Origin: Streptomyces iranensis
GTDB lineage: Bacteria > Actinomycetota > Actinomycetes > Streptomycetales > Streptomycetaceae
Direction: 5' to 3'
DNA length: 64,000 bases
Assembly (NCBI RefSeq): GCF_017874715.1
Contig: NZ_JAGGLR010000001.1
Span: 620,001 to 684,000 of the forward strand
The notes beneath the pieces are model-generated. The model was not told where the DNA came from. It saw only the letters and a list, made by a program, of their open reading frames with translations, and made no database searches. Shown here piece after piece: positions 51,801-61,049 of this stretch (its first letter is position 1; every line of letters starts with the position of its first letter). A program made the position numbers and the translations under genes.

Positions 51801-54800
51801 GTTCGGCCCTCTCGATCGCGCTGCGGATGCCGCGTGCCGCGTACTTCTTCAGCTCCTCCTGGGCGGTGTCGCTCACCCCGGTCGGGAAGAGCGCGAGGAA
51901 ACCCGCGACGAGCTCCTCGCCATGGGCCAGGGCAGCCTCGGTGAAGTCGGCGAGGTAGCCGGAGGGGCCGAAGAGTTCGTCGACCCGGCGGGACAGTGCA
52001 GCCAGCGGCTTGCCGTCCTCGCGCAGCAGCCGACCGCGCGCCGCGAGGTCGAGGAGGTGGGCGGTGTACTGGCGGCGCAGGATCTCGATGGCCGACAGAT
52101 ACGAGCCCGGCGGCACGATCCGCCCGTCGATCATGTCGCGTGGCCGGTCGAGGAAGTACAGGTCACGACGGGAGCGATCGGGGATGGTCAGCAGGAAGGC
52201 ATTCCCCGTCCGACGCCCGGCCCGGCCCGCCTGCTGGGCGTAGTTGGCCGGCCGGCGCGGCAGGGCACCGAGGACGACGGCGGACAGGTCGCCGATGTCG
52301 ATGCCCATCTCCAGGGTAGGCGTGCAGGACAGCACGTTGGGATCGTTGAACCCCTTGCCGTTGCGAAAGGCATCCTCGACGCGTTCCCGCTTGCCGCGGG
52401 AGAGCAGACCGGTGTGCTCGGCGGTGATGACCTGATAAGTGCCGGCTCGCCGGTACAGGCTGCGGTAGTAGTCGTCGCGGTAGTCGCGGTCCCGGTCGTG
52501 CCGATCGACGGTCTCCAGCCACCGGTCACCTGCGACCAGCCGTCCGGACGTGCAACGGTAAGCCTGGCACGGCTGCCCGTGATATTGCGCCAGCAGCGAG
52601 GGGTGGACGGTCTGCTCCCAGAAGCACTTCGGACAGCGCACATACGACTCGTTGACCTGAGCGTCGGGAACCAGCTGCAGGCGGACGGCACCCGGTTGAA
52701 GACCGTAGAGTCGGGCGGCCGTGTCGCGCGGGGTGCGCGCTGAGAGCAGCCCGGCGTCTGTGAGCCGAGGCAGCAGCCGCACCCAGAACTCATCGGCCTG
52801 CTCGCGGGTCACGTCGAGGCAGCGCTGCGCCCAGATCTGGTACCAGGACAGGCGCCCGGCGGCGAAGTCGAACTCGCTGCCCTGCTTGGGCCGCGCGAGT
52901 AGGAAGGTCGGTGCGGAGACCCCCTTGGGGAAGGCCTTCATGCCGCGCGGGCGGCCGCCCCAGATGAAGTAGCGGCTGGTGCCCGCCTCGTCGAGGAACT
53001 TCTCCAGCCATCGGTGCCCGACCGCCCCTCGCGAACGAAGCCGGTCCAACAGGCCGCGCAGGAACGCCAGATAACGGGCGTCGTCGTGCTCGGTGAGCGT
53101 CAGTCCGCGGTGAGCGGCCTCCTCATGGGCGGCACGTACGAGCGCCACGGCCTCCCGCTCGTCGGGGATGTCCACCCAGGCGGCCGCGGTTCGGGTCAGT
53201 TCGACGGTACGGCCGTTGCGGGAGCGGTGACCGAACTCCATGACGGCCTCGAACGCGAACCGTTCGCCGATCAGGTCCCAGGTCTTCCTGTCCCCACCCC
53301 GCCCCGCGCCCGACAGCAGACGCGCCACACCCGTGTCGTCGTGCAGATCCGGCGGTACGACTGCGGCGAGGGTCTCACGGTCGGTCGTGGCCGCGACGAC
53401 GTCGGCGACGAGGTCATTGAGGGCGCTGGGCCGCTGCTCGCTCAGGTGCTTGGTGAACAGGGCCCTCAGAGAGAAGGTGTACGAGCGGGAGGCGACGAAA
53501 CCGGCCCGGTGCGCGGCGTCCTGCACCGAGCCGTTGAACATCAGCGTCTTCGTCTCACGCTGCTTCTTGTCCATCTCCCCGCCGGTGAACAGCTGAGTGA
53601 CGGACGCGGCGGCGAGCGCGGCGGCGCCCGTACCGAGGAAGCGGATCGCGTTGTGGGTACCGCAGGCCGGGCACCAGTCGTCCCTGGCGGCGCGTTCCGC
53701 GGTGTCGCCGAGCTGGACGAGGACGAAAACCGAATCGGGGCCGGAAGGCTGCGGGTTGCCCTCGTCGTCGTAGTCACCCTGGGGGTCGGGCAGGCGCAGG
53801 TGACGGGAGAGACCGTCGAGCACCATCAGCACGCCCGCGCCACCGGTGGTCAGCGACTTCTGCGCGGCCGGGTCCATCGCGGTACGGCCGTTGCCCTCGC
53901 GCGCCTCGTTGTCAGTGGCCGCCACCAGAGTCCGCACCTTGGCCTTGTTGGCGGTGACAGTGGCCCGGCGGATCTTGTGGGCCTCGAAGTTCAGCTCCTC
54001 CGAGTCCGACTCGGGGGCGAGGACCGACCAGCCGGAGCGCCCGCACTCGCGGCAGTACACCGCGGGCAGAAAGACCTTGGCGTCGCGGGAGGTGGTCGTG
54101 TTCGGCGTCGTATGCAGCCGGCTCTGCGCCCCGGCCGTGTCCCAGGCGAACTCGGCCTTCGGCCAGGGCAGCACACCACGCAGCATGCGCGTGACGGACC
54201 GCGCCCACTGGTGCACCTCGACCTGGACGAGGGGGCGACTGATCGCGGCCGGCGCCTCCGGGTCGCGCGCCACGGACAGCAGGGCGACGAAGCGGGCGAG
54301 TGCCAGAGCGGCGATCTGTGGCCGCGTCGTGATCGCCTCGTCCCAGCTCTTCGCCCCGCTGCGGCGCATCACGTCGAGCACCTCGTCGTAGGTGCGCACG
54401 GTGCCGTCGAAGGCGTTCAGGACCGCATACGTCAGACGGTTGCGCTTGAGCACGGCACCGAGGGCGACCGGATCGGTGGTACGGCTTCCGGTGACGGCCT
54501 CGGCGAGGTCCGCGAGCGCTTCGGGACCGGAGGCCGGGTCCGGCAAAGCGGTCAGCGTCTCGGGGGGCGTGGCCTGGCCGGGAAGGAACGTCGCGTCCGG
54601 GATCGACTCGTCGAGCATGAACTCGTCGACCGTCAGCCGGTCCTCGCCGACGATAGAGTCCTCGGTGAACTCGGCACCGAAGACATTGGTGGCCACGGAG
54701 AGAAGTTGGCGCACTCCCTCGGCGTCCGTGCCGGAGGCGAGGGTCGCGGAAGTGGCGACGGGAGTGATCGTGCCGAGCGGTTTGCCGGGCCGGTCAGCAC

Positions 54801-55554
54801 CGACGGCGATGGCGAGGCGACGCAGCAGCATGGCGACATCCGTGCCCTGCGCGCCGTCGTACGTGTGGAACTCGTCAACGACCACGTACCGGATGTCGCT
54901 GCCGTCCCACAGCGGTGCGTCGGCGGCCCGCTGCAGGAGCAGGTCGAGCATCTTGTAGTTGGTGATCAAGATGTCCGGCGAAGTCAGCTGCATGTCCTGG
55001 CGGCGCGTGTAGACCCGGTCGTAGTGCGTCGCCGCCTTGTCCCCGATGTACAGACCGGCCCGTACACCGCTCAGCTCGTCGTAATCGGCGAGCAGTCCGT
55101 TGATGCGGGCCGCCTGGTCGGTGGCCAGGGCGTTCATCGGGTAGAGGAAGACCGCCTTGACCCCGTTGTTCCCGGCCGCGCGCTCGCGGGCGCAGTGATC
55201 GAGTACGGGGTAAAGGAACGATTCCGTCTTGCCGGACCCCGTGCCCGTGGTGACGAGGGTGGGCTGAGGTGGGTGGCCATCCTTCGAGGTGAGCCGGGCG
55301 AAGGCGCGGGCCTGGTGGGCGTACGGCGTCCAGTCGTCGGTACGCACCCATTCAAGGTGCTGCTGCCAGCCGTCGGCGGCCGGGGTGAAAGGCGTGCGCA
55401 GCCGCAGGTACGGTCCGCGGAACATGCCCGTCGTCTCGTTCCCGAGGAAGGAGTGCAGCGCCTTGCGGGCGCCCTCGTCCGCAAGGCCGTACGTCGTGGA
55501 CAGGTACTGGAGCAGGCTCTCCTTGAGTCCCTGTGCTTCGAGGGTCGGCCTCAC
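48847..55554 (-). CDS. Giant DEAD/DEAH helicase with DUF1998-like region (DrmA-DrmB-like or DruE-like)
   Basis: I choose GTG 55554 (VRPTLEAQGL), which overlaps the methyltransferase stop (GTGA) and follows GGAGG. The product has 2235 residues. Walker A is TGTGSGKT (103-110) and motif II VVDEFHTYDG (about 226-235). Some 850 residues later come TPTLEMGIDIGDL and QQAGRAGRR (motifs V-VI). Five or more Cys pairs (YCRECG, WCPACG, RCPKCF, FCPSCG, CPRCG, VCTACG) and a final CPCNGEGGQACDRCLYR cluster mark a DUF1998-like region. Next comes a Vsr-like segment (YLDGHRYHATRRHN). It resembles DrmA and DrmB of DISARM fused, or DruE of Druantia. Confidence 0.85.
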   Translation of the reverse strand: MRPTLEAQGLKESLLQYLSTTYGLADEGARKALHSFLGNETTGMFRGPYLRLRTPFTPAADGWQQHLEWVRTDDWTPYAHQARAFARLTSKDGHPPQPTLVTTGTGSGKTESFLYPVLDHCARERAAGNNGVKAVFLYPMNALATDQAARINGLLADYDELSGVRAGLYIGDKAATHYDRVYTRRQDMQLTSPDILITNYKMLDLLLQRAADAPLWDGSDIRYVVVDEFHTYDGAQGTDVAMLLRRLAIAVGADRPGKPLGTITPVATSATLASGTDAEGVRQLLSVATNVFGAEFTEDSIVGEDRLTVDEFMLDESIPDATFLPGQATPPETLTALPDPASGPEALADLAEAVTGSRTTDPVALGAVLKRNRLTYAVLNAFDGTVRTYDEVLDVMRRSGAKSWDEAITTRPQIAALALARFVALLSVARDPEAPAAISRPLVQVEVHQWARSVTRMLRGVLPWPKAEFAWDTAGAQSRLHTTPNTTTSRDAKVFLPAVYCRECGRSGWSVLAPESDSEELNFEAHKIRRATVTANKAKVRTLVAATDNEAREGNGRTAMDPAAQKSLTTGGAGVLMVLDGLSRHLRLPDPQGDYDDEGNPQPSGPDSVFVLVQLGDTAERAARDDWCPACGTHNAIRFLGTGAAALAAASVTQLFTGGEMDKKQRETKTLMFNGSVQDAAHRAGFVASRSYTFSLRALFTKHLSEQRPSALNDLVADVVAATTDRETLAAVVPPDLHDDTGVARLLSGAGRGGDRKTWDLIGERFAFEAVMEFGHRSRNGRTVELTRTAAAWVDIPDEREAVALVRAAHEEAAHRGLTLTEHDDARYLAFLRGLLDRLRSRGAVGHRWLEKFLDEAGTSRYFIWGGRPRGMKAFPKGVSAPTFLLARPKQGSEFDFAAGRLSWYQIWAQRCLDVTREQADEFWVRLLPRLTDAGLLSARTPRDTAARLYGLQPGAVRLQLVPDAQVNESYVRCPKCFWEQTVHPSLLAQYHGQPCQAYRCTSGRLVAGDRWLETVDRHDRDRDYRDDYYRSLYRRAGTYQVITAEHTGLLSRGKRERVEDAFRNGKGFNDPNVLSCTPTLEMGIDIGDLSAVVLGALPRRPANYAQQAGRAGRRTGNAFLLTIPDRSRRDLYFLDRPRDMIDGRIVPPGSYLSAIEILRRQYTAHLLDLAARGRLLREDGKPLAALSRRVDELFGPSGYLADFTEAALAHGEELVAGFLALFPTGVSDTAQEELKKYAARGIRSAIERAEREWERENQKLRTRIRTIRSAIDELKEGDDEQARTKAELEAELGAISKQGAARQRQPAQTVLCDLGLLPNYALIDATTTLDATVFWPEGTMDEGRVRYKSKSFSYGRPRGFALSELAPGNTFYAEGYKHRITGIDIVTGRDRDWRHWRFCPSCGYVRTENAQNDITPCPRCGEAGIADSGSLWQIVQPSVVTARDKREDARIGDESDDRDRRFYTVVDMVDINPDHFAKGKSWRHTKEIFGVDYTRRAVIRHINAGPLSIGAQENDQLAGRPVRIAPFHVCTACGAASADGRPVFDDDRDAVDNSANRQRELKHHTPWCPLRRGKKGVSQEPVLLAHELETEALRILLPAATVLVEEKVHSFQAALRLGVDDAFGGDPQHLDTTLATMPDRDTAEKRHFLVLYDRLPHGTGYLDRLTDPAAFRQVLDGARRLLVECPCNGEGGQACDRCLYRYADEQNMERVSRQAALEILDELLGTDTDAWDTKSVGNTDQIGLDGQVESDLEARFLKALRGWAGQRGDAVLEESGDNSAYLRLDEVGTVHGWRLTTQRNEVFTRTDFTFERIDGPKQKITVYLDGHRYHATRRHNRLAGDADKRNRLRAEGRVVFQLTWDDLDAFERQTNTAESAAGREAAEPVWPPYPRSAQDVAKQLYADRGGDDLAATAFTDSMTMLLAYLRSPDDAVWGRRASAVVGGLLGTDKEILVGNGTPDQIRQTLNRLLDAWGHTDGIDPAPVQGTGTLNLFRTCDQSGLPVAFLVDGATGHWSALACLDDTARDQLGTPEHKARWRSWLQWSNVLQFLAHDGGDGIQLTTATAAGFDISVLKAFGGLGELESLVVRYGTGTPAPQPTPLEVSNHTPLEAALRDLLWDREILEFLDEDEPDTPLTRLAHALANGGKKAPAYGYELGERGWLADFAWDHGDQRIAVMAEPYDKADEESDKTWRAYRDAGFTVRSADDWLADLDALLTVLPDAIARPDSEEQSAAR

Positions 55555-58500
55555 GAGGTCGGGACCTCCATCTTCTCCGGGTCCCACAGACCCTTCACTA
55601 CGGCCTCGTCGAGGCGCTTCTGGAAGTAGGCGTGGGCTTCACGCATTTCGCGCACGCGGCCGGCCTTGTAGAAGGGGGCGGTATAGCCGTCGGGGACGGG
55701 GGCGGTCTCCGGGTCTTTCTGGCAGGCCTCCTGATAGGCCTCGAACTGGGTCCAGTGGTCCTTGGTCTGGTCGAAGCCGTAGGTGTACCGGTCCCCGGCG
55801 ATCTTCCGCTCGTTGGCGTCGAACCAGGTCACCCGGTCGAAGTCCTGCATGATCGGGAAACGGGCCCGGTACATGGCGACGAGCGTGTCCGCGTCGATAC
55901 CGAGCCAGACGGCGACGAGCGCGTCGATCTCGACGAGGGCGGCACGGCGGGCGTACTCCGTACGGAGTGGGGTGTCGCGCTGCCAGGTGGGGGTGACGTC
56001 GTGCAGCTCGGTCTTGAGATTGGGCCACTTGATCGCCCAGGCCTCGTAGCCGGGCCACTTGGGGTCGTAGAGCTCTGCCCAGAGGGCAGCGTAGGCGGTG
56101 GTCAGGGTATTGAGGCGGAGGGTGCGGAGGAGGAGGGCGGGGGCCAGGGGGTGGTCGTCCTGAGGGGCCGGAAGTCGCTTGGCCTGGGCCACGTCGAGGT
56201 GCCCGACGCCTGCGGTCCGAAGCAGGTAGTCGACCGGCAGTGCGGCCAGGTAACCCGCGGCAAGAGCCGTGAGGCGCGGGCCCGCAAGTCGTGCGGAACG
56301 CACTGCGTGGATGTGCGTTGTCCCAGGTGGAATCAATGCTCCATAGAGCGCGCGCTCGGTGTCAGGCGCAACCATCTCACGCCACGCAACCCGATAGTCC
56401 TCGCTGTACGGATAACTCGCCTTGGCGATCAGGAACTTCTCGACCTGCTCGTCCTCGACCTCTTCCGGCTGCACCTTGCGCTTCTCCGCGATCCGAGTCC
56501 GGGCCTGCGCCCGCTCCGCCTGCGACGCGAGCAGCGCCTCGTACCTCTCCCAGTCGGGCCACCTGTCCTGCTCGCTCAAGTACACATCACGCGGAGCCAC
56601 GCACCGGTACTCCGACTCCGGTACAGCGTCGTCCGCGAGCGCCCTCGGGTCGAGGCCGCGTACCTCGCCACCGCCCTGGCTGGGCTGCTTGAACATCGGG
56701 TTGGCAACGCCGATCTGCGGCCCTTTGAGGATGACGTCACTCCAGGCCTGTGCGTGGTAGTCCTCCTGGCCGTCGATCCCGGTGTTGTAGTCGATGAGCC
56801 GCTGATCCTTGTCCGGGCCGAACTGCACCTTCTTGGATGCACTTTCGTGGTATCCAGGGGAGATATCCGGATGCAGCGAGCCGAGACGCAAGGCGTAGGT
56901 GCCCAGTGCGTCGATCGCCGGATCCTCCGCCGTACTTACCGGCGTGACCAGACGCGTGTGCTCCAGAGGTCCTTCATCACCTGCCAGCCGACGCCACCGC
57001 TTGAGGGTGTCGGGAGTCACGCGGACGACGCGCTTCGGGTGGGGGCGTTCGTCCCAGTCGCCGTCGTACTTGACGCCGGGATCGGCGCCTGAGTTCTCGG
57101 CGGAGGCGGACAAGCGAAGCGCGTCGACAGTGAAGAGCCACGACAACGAGTCGAAAGAGATCTCCCCTTCGGCCCCATAGATGTGCACGCCGAAGTGGCT
57201 GGATCGCCCCACCGGCGGCGGGAAGAAGCGGTTGCCCGCATTGACAAAATCACCGTGCACGCGCAACCGCCGGTACGCCGCGGCCCGCAGCGTGGCTTCC
57301 TTGTCCCCCGCGAAGTGGGTGTCGGGGTGCACCATCCCGGCCGTCCCGCCGCGCCCGGCGTGGTCCCACACCTCGCACATGAACGCCCGGTACAGATCAG
57401 GCTGGCTTCCCGAGATCAGCGGGTAGACAGGCGAGGCCGAGAGGTAGCTCGCCATCGTCACCGTATTCGTCACCTCGCCCAGCAGGTACTGCTGCACCTC
57501 CTCGCGCGCGAGTTCAATCTCCCGGCGTTCCTTTTTGTCTTCCGCCTTCGGCTTCTCCGTAAGCATGAACCACGGCTCGTACTCCGCGAGGACCGGGTTC
57601 TCCTTCCACTCCGGCCGTACCCACGGCGGGTTACCCACCTGTAGGTCGAAGCAGCCCGCCTCACCGGTGAAGACACCGGCGAAGTCCAGCTCCCAGTGCA
57701 GGAAGCCCTGCTCCTCGGCAATATCGCGCACGACCCGCATCCACGGGTAACGGGTCTCGACCGCCTTGCGGGCGTCGTCCATGCCCATCTCGGCCTGGAT
57801 CAGGCCTTCGAGAGCCTTCAGCTGCTGGAGGGAGTCGACGGTCGTGGCAAGGGTGTTCTCCGGGACCGATCCCGTGCCCACCATGGATTCCAGGAAGGCG
57901 ATCCAGTCGTCCATGTCCGCAAGCGGGATGATGTCGCGGCGGCGTACCGGCCCACCTGCCTTCTTGGACGGGGAGGAGGTGCGATTCTTCTTGACCCGCT
58001 TCTTCTCCACGAGCTCGCCGTCGTCCCCGGCCTCGCCCAGGGACATCTGGTCACCGTCCATGGCGAACAGCAGTCGGTTCTCGACGAGTTGAGGCGAAGG
58101 CGTGGGATCGGGCGCAGGCGTTTCGACCTCGACAGCCCGCCCGGCCACCGACGACAACAGCGCGTCCAGGTCGGCACCCGCCTGCGCGGTCACCACCGGA
58201 GCCGTCGCGTACTCCGCATCCGTACCGTCCAGCAGCCCCACCTTGTCCAGCGGCCAGAACCACAGCGCGCACCACGCGTCCATGACCTGCTTGAGTCGCC
58301 AGTACGGGGAGCCCTCCGCCTCGAAGAGGTCATTGAAGACCTGTTCCTTGGTCATTGGCAGGCCCTGGTCCGGGTTCTGCTTGTCGCGGCGGAGGAAGGC
58401 GTACTCCTCAGTGTCCTCCTCGCGATCGGCCCCCCACACGGCGATGGTGCGGGCGATCTCTCGCTCGCTCAGTTCCATGCGCTTGGCGGCCAGCTTCCAC

Positions 58501-61049
58501 AGAAACTCGACCCGACGTGCCGCAGCCTGCAGCCGCGCGAGCTGGCTGCCCTTTCCGCCGGTCGCCTTGGGCTTGGTCTGAACGCCCTTCTTCCACGCCT
58601 TCAGCTGCTTCACCTGCGGCCCGGCGAGGTCATCGACCAGCTTCTTCGCGTCGCCGTTCGCGCCCGCGACCGCACCCCAGCCGGGCGTGGGCAGGAGGAA
58701 CTGGTGCACGGCCCCCTCCGGCAACGGCTGCTCCGCGCCGTCGTCGGTCGCCCGGAACGGCAGCTTGGTCGGCGTCTGCGCGCCGATGGTCCGCTCCTTC
58801 TTGATGCGGTCGGCTTGATACACCCAACGCCGCGCGCCGATAAGGGAGTTGCCACGCCGCAGGTGCAGGCCGAACCACGGCGCACGCATGCCGGGGTGCA
58901 TGGTGTTGAGCCAAAGCGATACCTCCGCAAGCTCCACACCCGTCTCGTTCAGGTCGATCCCGTACGCATTGTGGAGGGCGATGTACGCCTTCACCTTCTG
59001 CTTGGCATCGAGCGCCTTCGATGTATTCAGGCTGACGCCCAGCTCCTCCTGGCGTCGCTTGAGATACTCCTCGGCGACCTGGTTGATCGCCTCGTTGAGG
59101 AACGCGCCGGAGCCGAGGGCCGGTTCGCAGATCGTGTAGCGCAGAAGCTCGCTCGCGCGGGTCCGTACCGTGTTGCCGTCCTCGTCCTTCTCCTGGTCGA
59201 GGCGATGCTTGAGCGCCAGCTCGACGGTGACCTTGGTGAGGGACTCAGGGGTGTAGTACGAGGCGGATGTCTCGCGGTCGCGGCCGGCCAGGCGGTAGAC
59301 GAACGTGCCCGGGGCGTATTTCTTCGGGCCGCGCAGGCCGTACTGCTCGGCGTCCTGGGCGGAGTACACGACGTGCGTGTTCTCCCGGTAGTGCTTCAAC
59401 CGGTCCGCAGGGATGAGCCACGAGCCCTTCTCTGGGTCGCCGTACTGCTTGCCGCCCTTCTTCGCGCCGGGCTTGGCGACCTCGGCCAGCTCCTCCTCCT
59501 CGTCGATGCGGCCGCTGTAGGACATGAGGCCCTCGTAGACGGCGCCGAGCTGGTTGATGCCGAGGTTGCGGTAGGAAATGAAGCCGCCCTGTCGGCCCTT
59601 CTGGCCAGCCTCCTTCATGGTGAGCAGGCGCAGCACCTGGTGCAACGCCTCGTTGCGCAGCCGCAGGTCCAGCCACCGCGGAGGCTCGTCCCCGTCCTCG
59701 TCCCATCGAGGGTCCAGGACGCGACTACCGATGAGGGTGATCGCCTTCGGGTCGAACAGCTCGCTACGGAGAGGCTCGAAGCGCAGGCCGCGCTGCTCGC
59801 TGCGCTCGTCGGCGGGCTTGTCGTCGTCTGCTTCGGTGCCGTGCGGGCGGTGGCCGTAGTTGACCTTGTTGAAGAGGACGTCGAGGGAGGCGTAGAGATG
59901 GAAGCCCCCTCGGCTGTCCTCGTCGACCAGCTTTCGCTCGCGCGCCACCAGCTCGCGCAGCCGGGCGATCGAGTAGCCGGCCTCGTACGTGGAGTCGTCG
60001 GCGGGCAGAATTCCCAGCTCGGGTCGGGCTTCCGCGTACAGGAGGAAGAGGATGCGGTAGAGGTAGCGCAGCGATTCGCGGGTGAGCTGCTTGGCGAACG
60101 GGCCCTTCTTGAGGTCCTCGATCTCCCGCGGTTCGACCTCCGCCTTGCGCAGGCGGGCGAGTACCTCGTTGGCGATGATCTCGACCGAGTGCTGGAGCCC
60201 CTTGCGCAGCTCGGAGTTGACGCCGACGGCGTTGTCACGGGACGCCTTCAGCAGGTCGTCGATGCGTCGCCCCTTGCCGTCCGGGCGGGGTGCGAGCATG
60301 TCGTGGGAGAAGAGGGCGGCCAGAAGGGCGAGTTCGCCGGCCTTCGCCGTGTCGTTGCGGGCGAGGGCCGCGTCCAGGTTGGCGGCGAGGTAGCGGCCTT
60401 CGGCCCAGGCGTTGCTGTCGGCGAGGACGAGCACGCCGCCGCACAGCAGCAGGACGAAGCGGGGCGCGTCGCCGCCGGGCTCGTGCAGTTCGCTCTGGAA
60501 GAGCCAGCCTGCCAGCTTCTCGCCGACTTCGAGGAGGCCGTCGGCGGTCTTGAGGGGGTGGAGGAGCTGCCCGGCCTTCTCGGGGTCGAGGGCGTCGTCC
60601 AGTTTGGCGGTCCAGCCGCAGTCGATGGCGAGGATGCCGTCTCCGTGCCAAGCGACCTGGAGTTCGTACTCCTTGCCCGCGTTGTGCACGGTGATCGGAT
60701 CGGACCACTCACCGTAGCCGAGGGCTTTGAGGACGGCGGTGTGCCAGGCGGTGATGCGCTTGGCCCACTCGCCTGTCAGGTCGCCGTAGGCGCTGCCGAG
60801 TTCTTCCTGCTGCCCAGGGGAGGCCAGGAAGGGGCGCACGACGGCCATGTACTCACCGCGGAGCCGGGGCAGGAGTTCACGCGGGGTGGGCTGCGGGTCG
60901 TGGGGGTCGGTCTCGCGGCTGGTCCACAAGGTGAACAGGCCCTCGTCGCCCGCCTTGCTCTTCTTGAGAGTGTTCTCCAGCTCCTCGCTGAAGTAGTGGC
61001 CGGAGAGGTATTCGCCGCGGTTGGCGAAGGAGTCATAGGTGTAGCTCAT
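55551..61049 (-). CDS. Eco57I-like adenine-N6 DNA methyltransferase (DrmMI-like)
   Basis: ATG 61049 (MSYTYDSFANRG) overlaps the SNF2 gene stop (ATGA); the open frame continues upstream to 61715 but only inside that gene. The product has 1832 residues. After a 590-residue N-terminal part come ASYYTPESLT (596-605), the SAM-binding motif I CEPALGSGAF (641-650) and, after a long insert, the catalytic motif IV NPPW (1140-1143). The C-terminal 650 residues are probably target recognition. The N-terminal region has no clear PD-(D/E)xK nuclease triad. In DISARM and BREX such enzymes mark self DNA. Confidence 0.8.
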   Translation of the reverse strand: MSYTYDSFANRGEYLSGHYFSEELENTLKKSKAGDEGLFTLWTSRETDPHDPQPTPRELLPRLRGEYMAVVRPFLASPGQQEELGSAYGDLTGEWAKRITAWHTAVLKALGYGEWSDPITVHNAGKEYELQVAWHGDGILAIDCGWTAKLDDALDPEKAGQLLHPLKTADGLLEVGEKLAGWLFQSELHEPGGDAPRFVLLLCGGVLVLADSNAWAEGRYLAANLDAALARNDTAKAGELALLAALFSHDMLAPRPDGKGRRIDDLLKASRDNAVGVNSELRKGLQHSVEIIANEVLARLRKAEVEPREIEDLKKGPFAKQLTRESLRYLYRILFLLYAEARPELGILPADDSTYEAGYSIARLRELVARERKLVDEDSRGGFHLYASLDVLFNKVNYGHRPHGTEADDDKPADERSEQRGLRFEPLRSELFDPKAITLIGSRVLDPRWDEDGDEPPRWLDLRLRNEALHQVLRLLTMKEAGQKGRQGGFISYRNLGINQLGAVYEGLMSYSGRIDEEEELAEVAKPGAKKGGKQYGDPEKGSWLIPADRLKHYRENTHVVYSAQDAEQYGLRGPKKYAPGTFVYRLAGRDRETSASYYTPESLTKVTVELALKHRLDQEKDEDGNTVRTRASELLRYTICEPALGSGAFLNEAINQVAEEYLKRRQEELGVSLNTSKALDAKQKVKAYIALHNAYGIDLNETGVELAEVSLWLNTMHPGMRAPWFGLHLRRGNSLIGARRWVYQADRIKKERTIGAQTPTKLPFRATDDGAEQPLPEGAVHQFLLPTPGWGAVAGANGDAKKLVDDLAGPQVKQLKAWKKGVQTKPKATGGKGSQLARLQAAARRVEFLWKLAAKRMELSEREIARTIAVWGADREEDTEEYAFLRRDKQNPDQGLPMTKEQVFNDLFEAEGSPYWRLKQVMDAWCALWFWPLDKVGLLDGTDAEYATAPVVTAQAGADLDALLSSVAGRAVEVETPAPDPTPSPQLVENRLLFAMDGDQMSLGEAGDDGELVEKKRVKKNRTSSPSKKAGGPVRRRDIIPLADMDDWIAFLESMVGTGSVPENTLATTVDSLQQLKALEGLIQAEMGMDDARKAVETRYPWMRVVRDIAEEQGFLHWELDFAGVFTGEAGCFDLQVGNPPWVRPEWKENPVLAEYEPWFMLTEKPKAEDKKERREIELAREEVQQYLLGEVTNTVTMASYLSASPVYPLISGSQPDLYRAFMCEVWDHAGRGGTAGMVHPDTHFAGDKEATLRAAAYRRLRVHGDFVNAGNRFFPPPVGRSSHFGVHIYGAEGEISFDSLSWLFTVDALRLSASAENSGADPGVKYDGDWDERPHPKRVVRVTPDTLKRWRRLAGDEGPLEHTRLVTPVSTAEDPAIDALGTYALRLGSLHPDISPGYHESASKKVQFGPDKDQRLIDYNTGIDGQEDYHAQAWSDVILKGPQIGVANPMFKQPSQGGGEVRGLDPRALADDAVPESEYRCVAPRDVYLSEQDRWPDWERYEALLASQAERAQARTRIAEKRKVQPEEVEDEQVEKFLIAKASYPYSEDYRVAWREMVAPDTERALYGALIPPGTTHIHAVRSARLAGPRLTALAAGYLAALPVDYLLRTAGVGHLDVAQAKRLPAPQDDHPLAPALLLRTLRLNTLTTAYAALWAELYDPKWPGYEAWAIKWPNLKTELHDVTPTWQRDTPLRTEYARRAALVEIDALVAVWLGIDADTLVAMYRARFPIMQDFDRVTWFDANERKIAGDRYTYGFDQTKDHWTQFEAYQEACQKDPETAPVPDGYTAPFYKAGRVREMREAHAYFQKRLDEAVVKGLWDPEKMEVPTS

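Noticed and set aside
48841..52743. A 1300-codon plus-strand frame opposite the giant helicase
   Set aside because: Its Gly/Val/Asp-rich composition is typical of reverse-complement frames in high-GC DNA and it has no domains. The minus strand holds the helicase and Cys motifs.
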